From Kangiella sp. (lineage in GTDB: Bacteria > Pseudomonadota > Gammaproteobacteria > Enterobacterales > Kangiellaceae): a stretch of 5,498 nucleotides of DNA. The stretch lies in the NCBI GenBank assembly GCA_026195755.1, contig JAPHRL010000091.1, positions 1 to 5,498 on the forward strand. Direction: 5' to 3'. The notes below the pieces were generated by a model that was given only the letters and a program-made list of their open reading frames with translations, did no database searches and was not told the DNA's origin. Positions 4,903 through 5,498 of this stretch are shown here, in pieces (positions within the stretch are counted from its first letter, which is position 1; the number at the start of each line of letters is the position of its first letter). Made by a program: the position numbers and the translations under genes.

Positions 4903-5463
4903 CTAGTCTATTAATCTCGGTTCATTGTACTTACTAATCAGGCCATAAATAGAAATTATCGTCCAACAAACTTCCAGCGTAAATACAGGCCAGTTTTGAT
5001 CGAACCAGAGCTGTGGCATTAAACTACTTGCCGCATAAGCGGTACAAAGAAAATACTTATTGATAGACATTTTATTAGCACTGAACAGTAGATATCCGGC
5101 ACAAAATGCGAAAGCCGAACTCCAGCCCAATATGTCAAATTGAAGAGATTGCTTAATAAGCGACATGATGATTAAGGCCAACCAAATAGCTACCAGTATC
5201 ACTTTAAATGCAAACATGGAAAAAGGTACTTTTGATAAATCAAAGCGCATCAAAAGAAGAATACTAATCACCGCCCAAAAAGCATTAATAACCACGGCCT
5301 GCCACGATTCCAATACCGTCGAGGTGATCACTAGTGACACTGCAGCGATCAGATTACCACTATAATAAATTATTTTTTTCCAATCTTTTACTATAGAAAT
5401 ATAGGCATGACCAAGCAAATAAAAAGCAATGCCTGCCCATCCAAGGAAGTCTAAAAAGGTCAT
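4903..5463 (-). CDS. Integral membrane protein with two CBU_0592-like domains
   Basis: This is an inner-membrane protein of 186 aa with about seven hydrophobic segments (roughly 5-22, 33-50, 55-72, 82-102, 110-128, 135-151, 157-176). The first and last thirds look like copies of one module: LDFLGWAGIAFYLLGHAY (4-21) parallels FDILGWSSAFAFCAGYLL (109-126), and INAFWAVISI (59-68) parallels LEVCWTIISI (163-172). A central helix links them. The module pattern (LGW near the start, W-x-x-I-x-I near the end) matches my recollection of the CBU_0592-like domain, whose function is unknown. No catalytic residues are recognisable. The ATG at 5463 places the first LGW at residues 7-9, as in the second copy, but no Shine-Dalgarno precedes it. 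The promoter would lie largely beyond 5464-5498. It converges on the haem-protein gene across the shared terminator. Confidence 0.82.
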   Translation of the reverse strand: MTFLDFLGWAGIAFYLLGHAYISIVKDWKKIIYYSGNLIAAVSLVITSTVLESWQAVVINAFWAVISILLLMRFDLSKVPFSMFAFKVILVAIWLALIIMSLIKQSLQFDILGWSSAFAFCAGYLLFSANKMSINKYFLCTAYAASSLMPQLWFDQNWPVFTLEVCWTIISIYGLISKYNEPRLID

Positions 5464-5498
5464 AAGAATAAACTACATTAAATTGATGTGAAGGTTTC

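Noticed and set aside
5165..5365. Plus-strand open frame antisense to the membrane protein
   Set aside because: It is antisense to a coherent multi-helix protein and has no ribosome binding site.

Overview
The window reads as a typical gammaproteobacterial chromosome segment of moderate G+C. The strongest pointer is EttA, which has the exact length (555 aa) and catalytic-glutamate numbering (E188/E470) of the Escherichia coli protein. The other genes (a PA4608/MapZ-like PilZ protein, a DUF3365/Tll0287-like haem protein, a CBU_0592-like membrane protein) and the palindromic intergenic repeats also fit a gammaproteobacterium. A marine Kangiella-like genome is possible, but that is a weak guess. 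There are no tRNA or rRNA genes, CRISPR arrays, transposases or phage genes.

Layout. Positions 1-803 (minus) hold the N-terminal part of a HEAT-repeat lipoprotein that runs off the left edge. It is divergent from ettA (830-2497, plus) with only 26 bp between the two starts. Positions 2498-3153 form a 656-bp gene-free stretch. Most of it (2605-2976) is a block of nested inverted repeats and small hairpins, followed by a separate palindromic repeat (2996-3025) and a perfect 17-bp dyad that matches the PdhR/FadR-type GntR operator pattern (3036-3052). A PilZ gene (3154-3531, plus, GTG start) converges on a TrmB-like methyltransferase (3552-4175, minus). The methyltransferase is divergent from a membrane-anchored DUF3365 c-haem protein (4263-4844, plus). 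That gene and a duplicated-domain membrane protein (4903-5463, minus) converge on a strong bidirectional terminator (4853-4894).

The genes do not form a single operon or pathway; almost every neighbour pair is divergent or convergent. Separate themes are translation control and RNA methylation (EttA, the TrmB-like protein), c-di-GMP signalling (PilZ) and the cell envelope (lipoprotein, haem protein, membrane protein). I see no evidence for a new multi-gene system. The most unusual material is the hierarchical palindrome block downstream of ettA. There, small hairpins have unrelated but almost perfectly paired 9-bp stems and short loops that all contain GGA on one strand, and they are nested inside larger interrupted inverted repeats.
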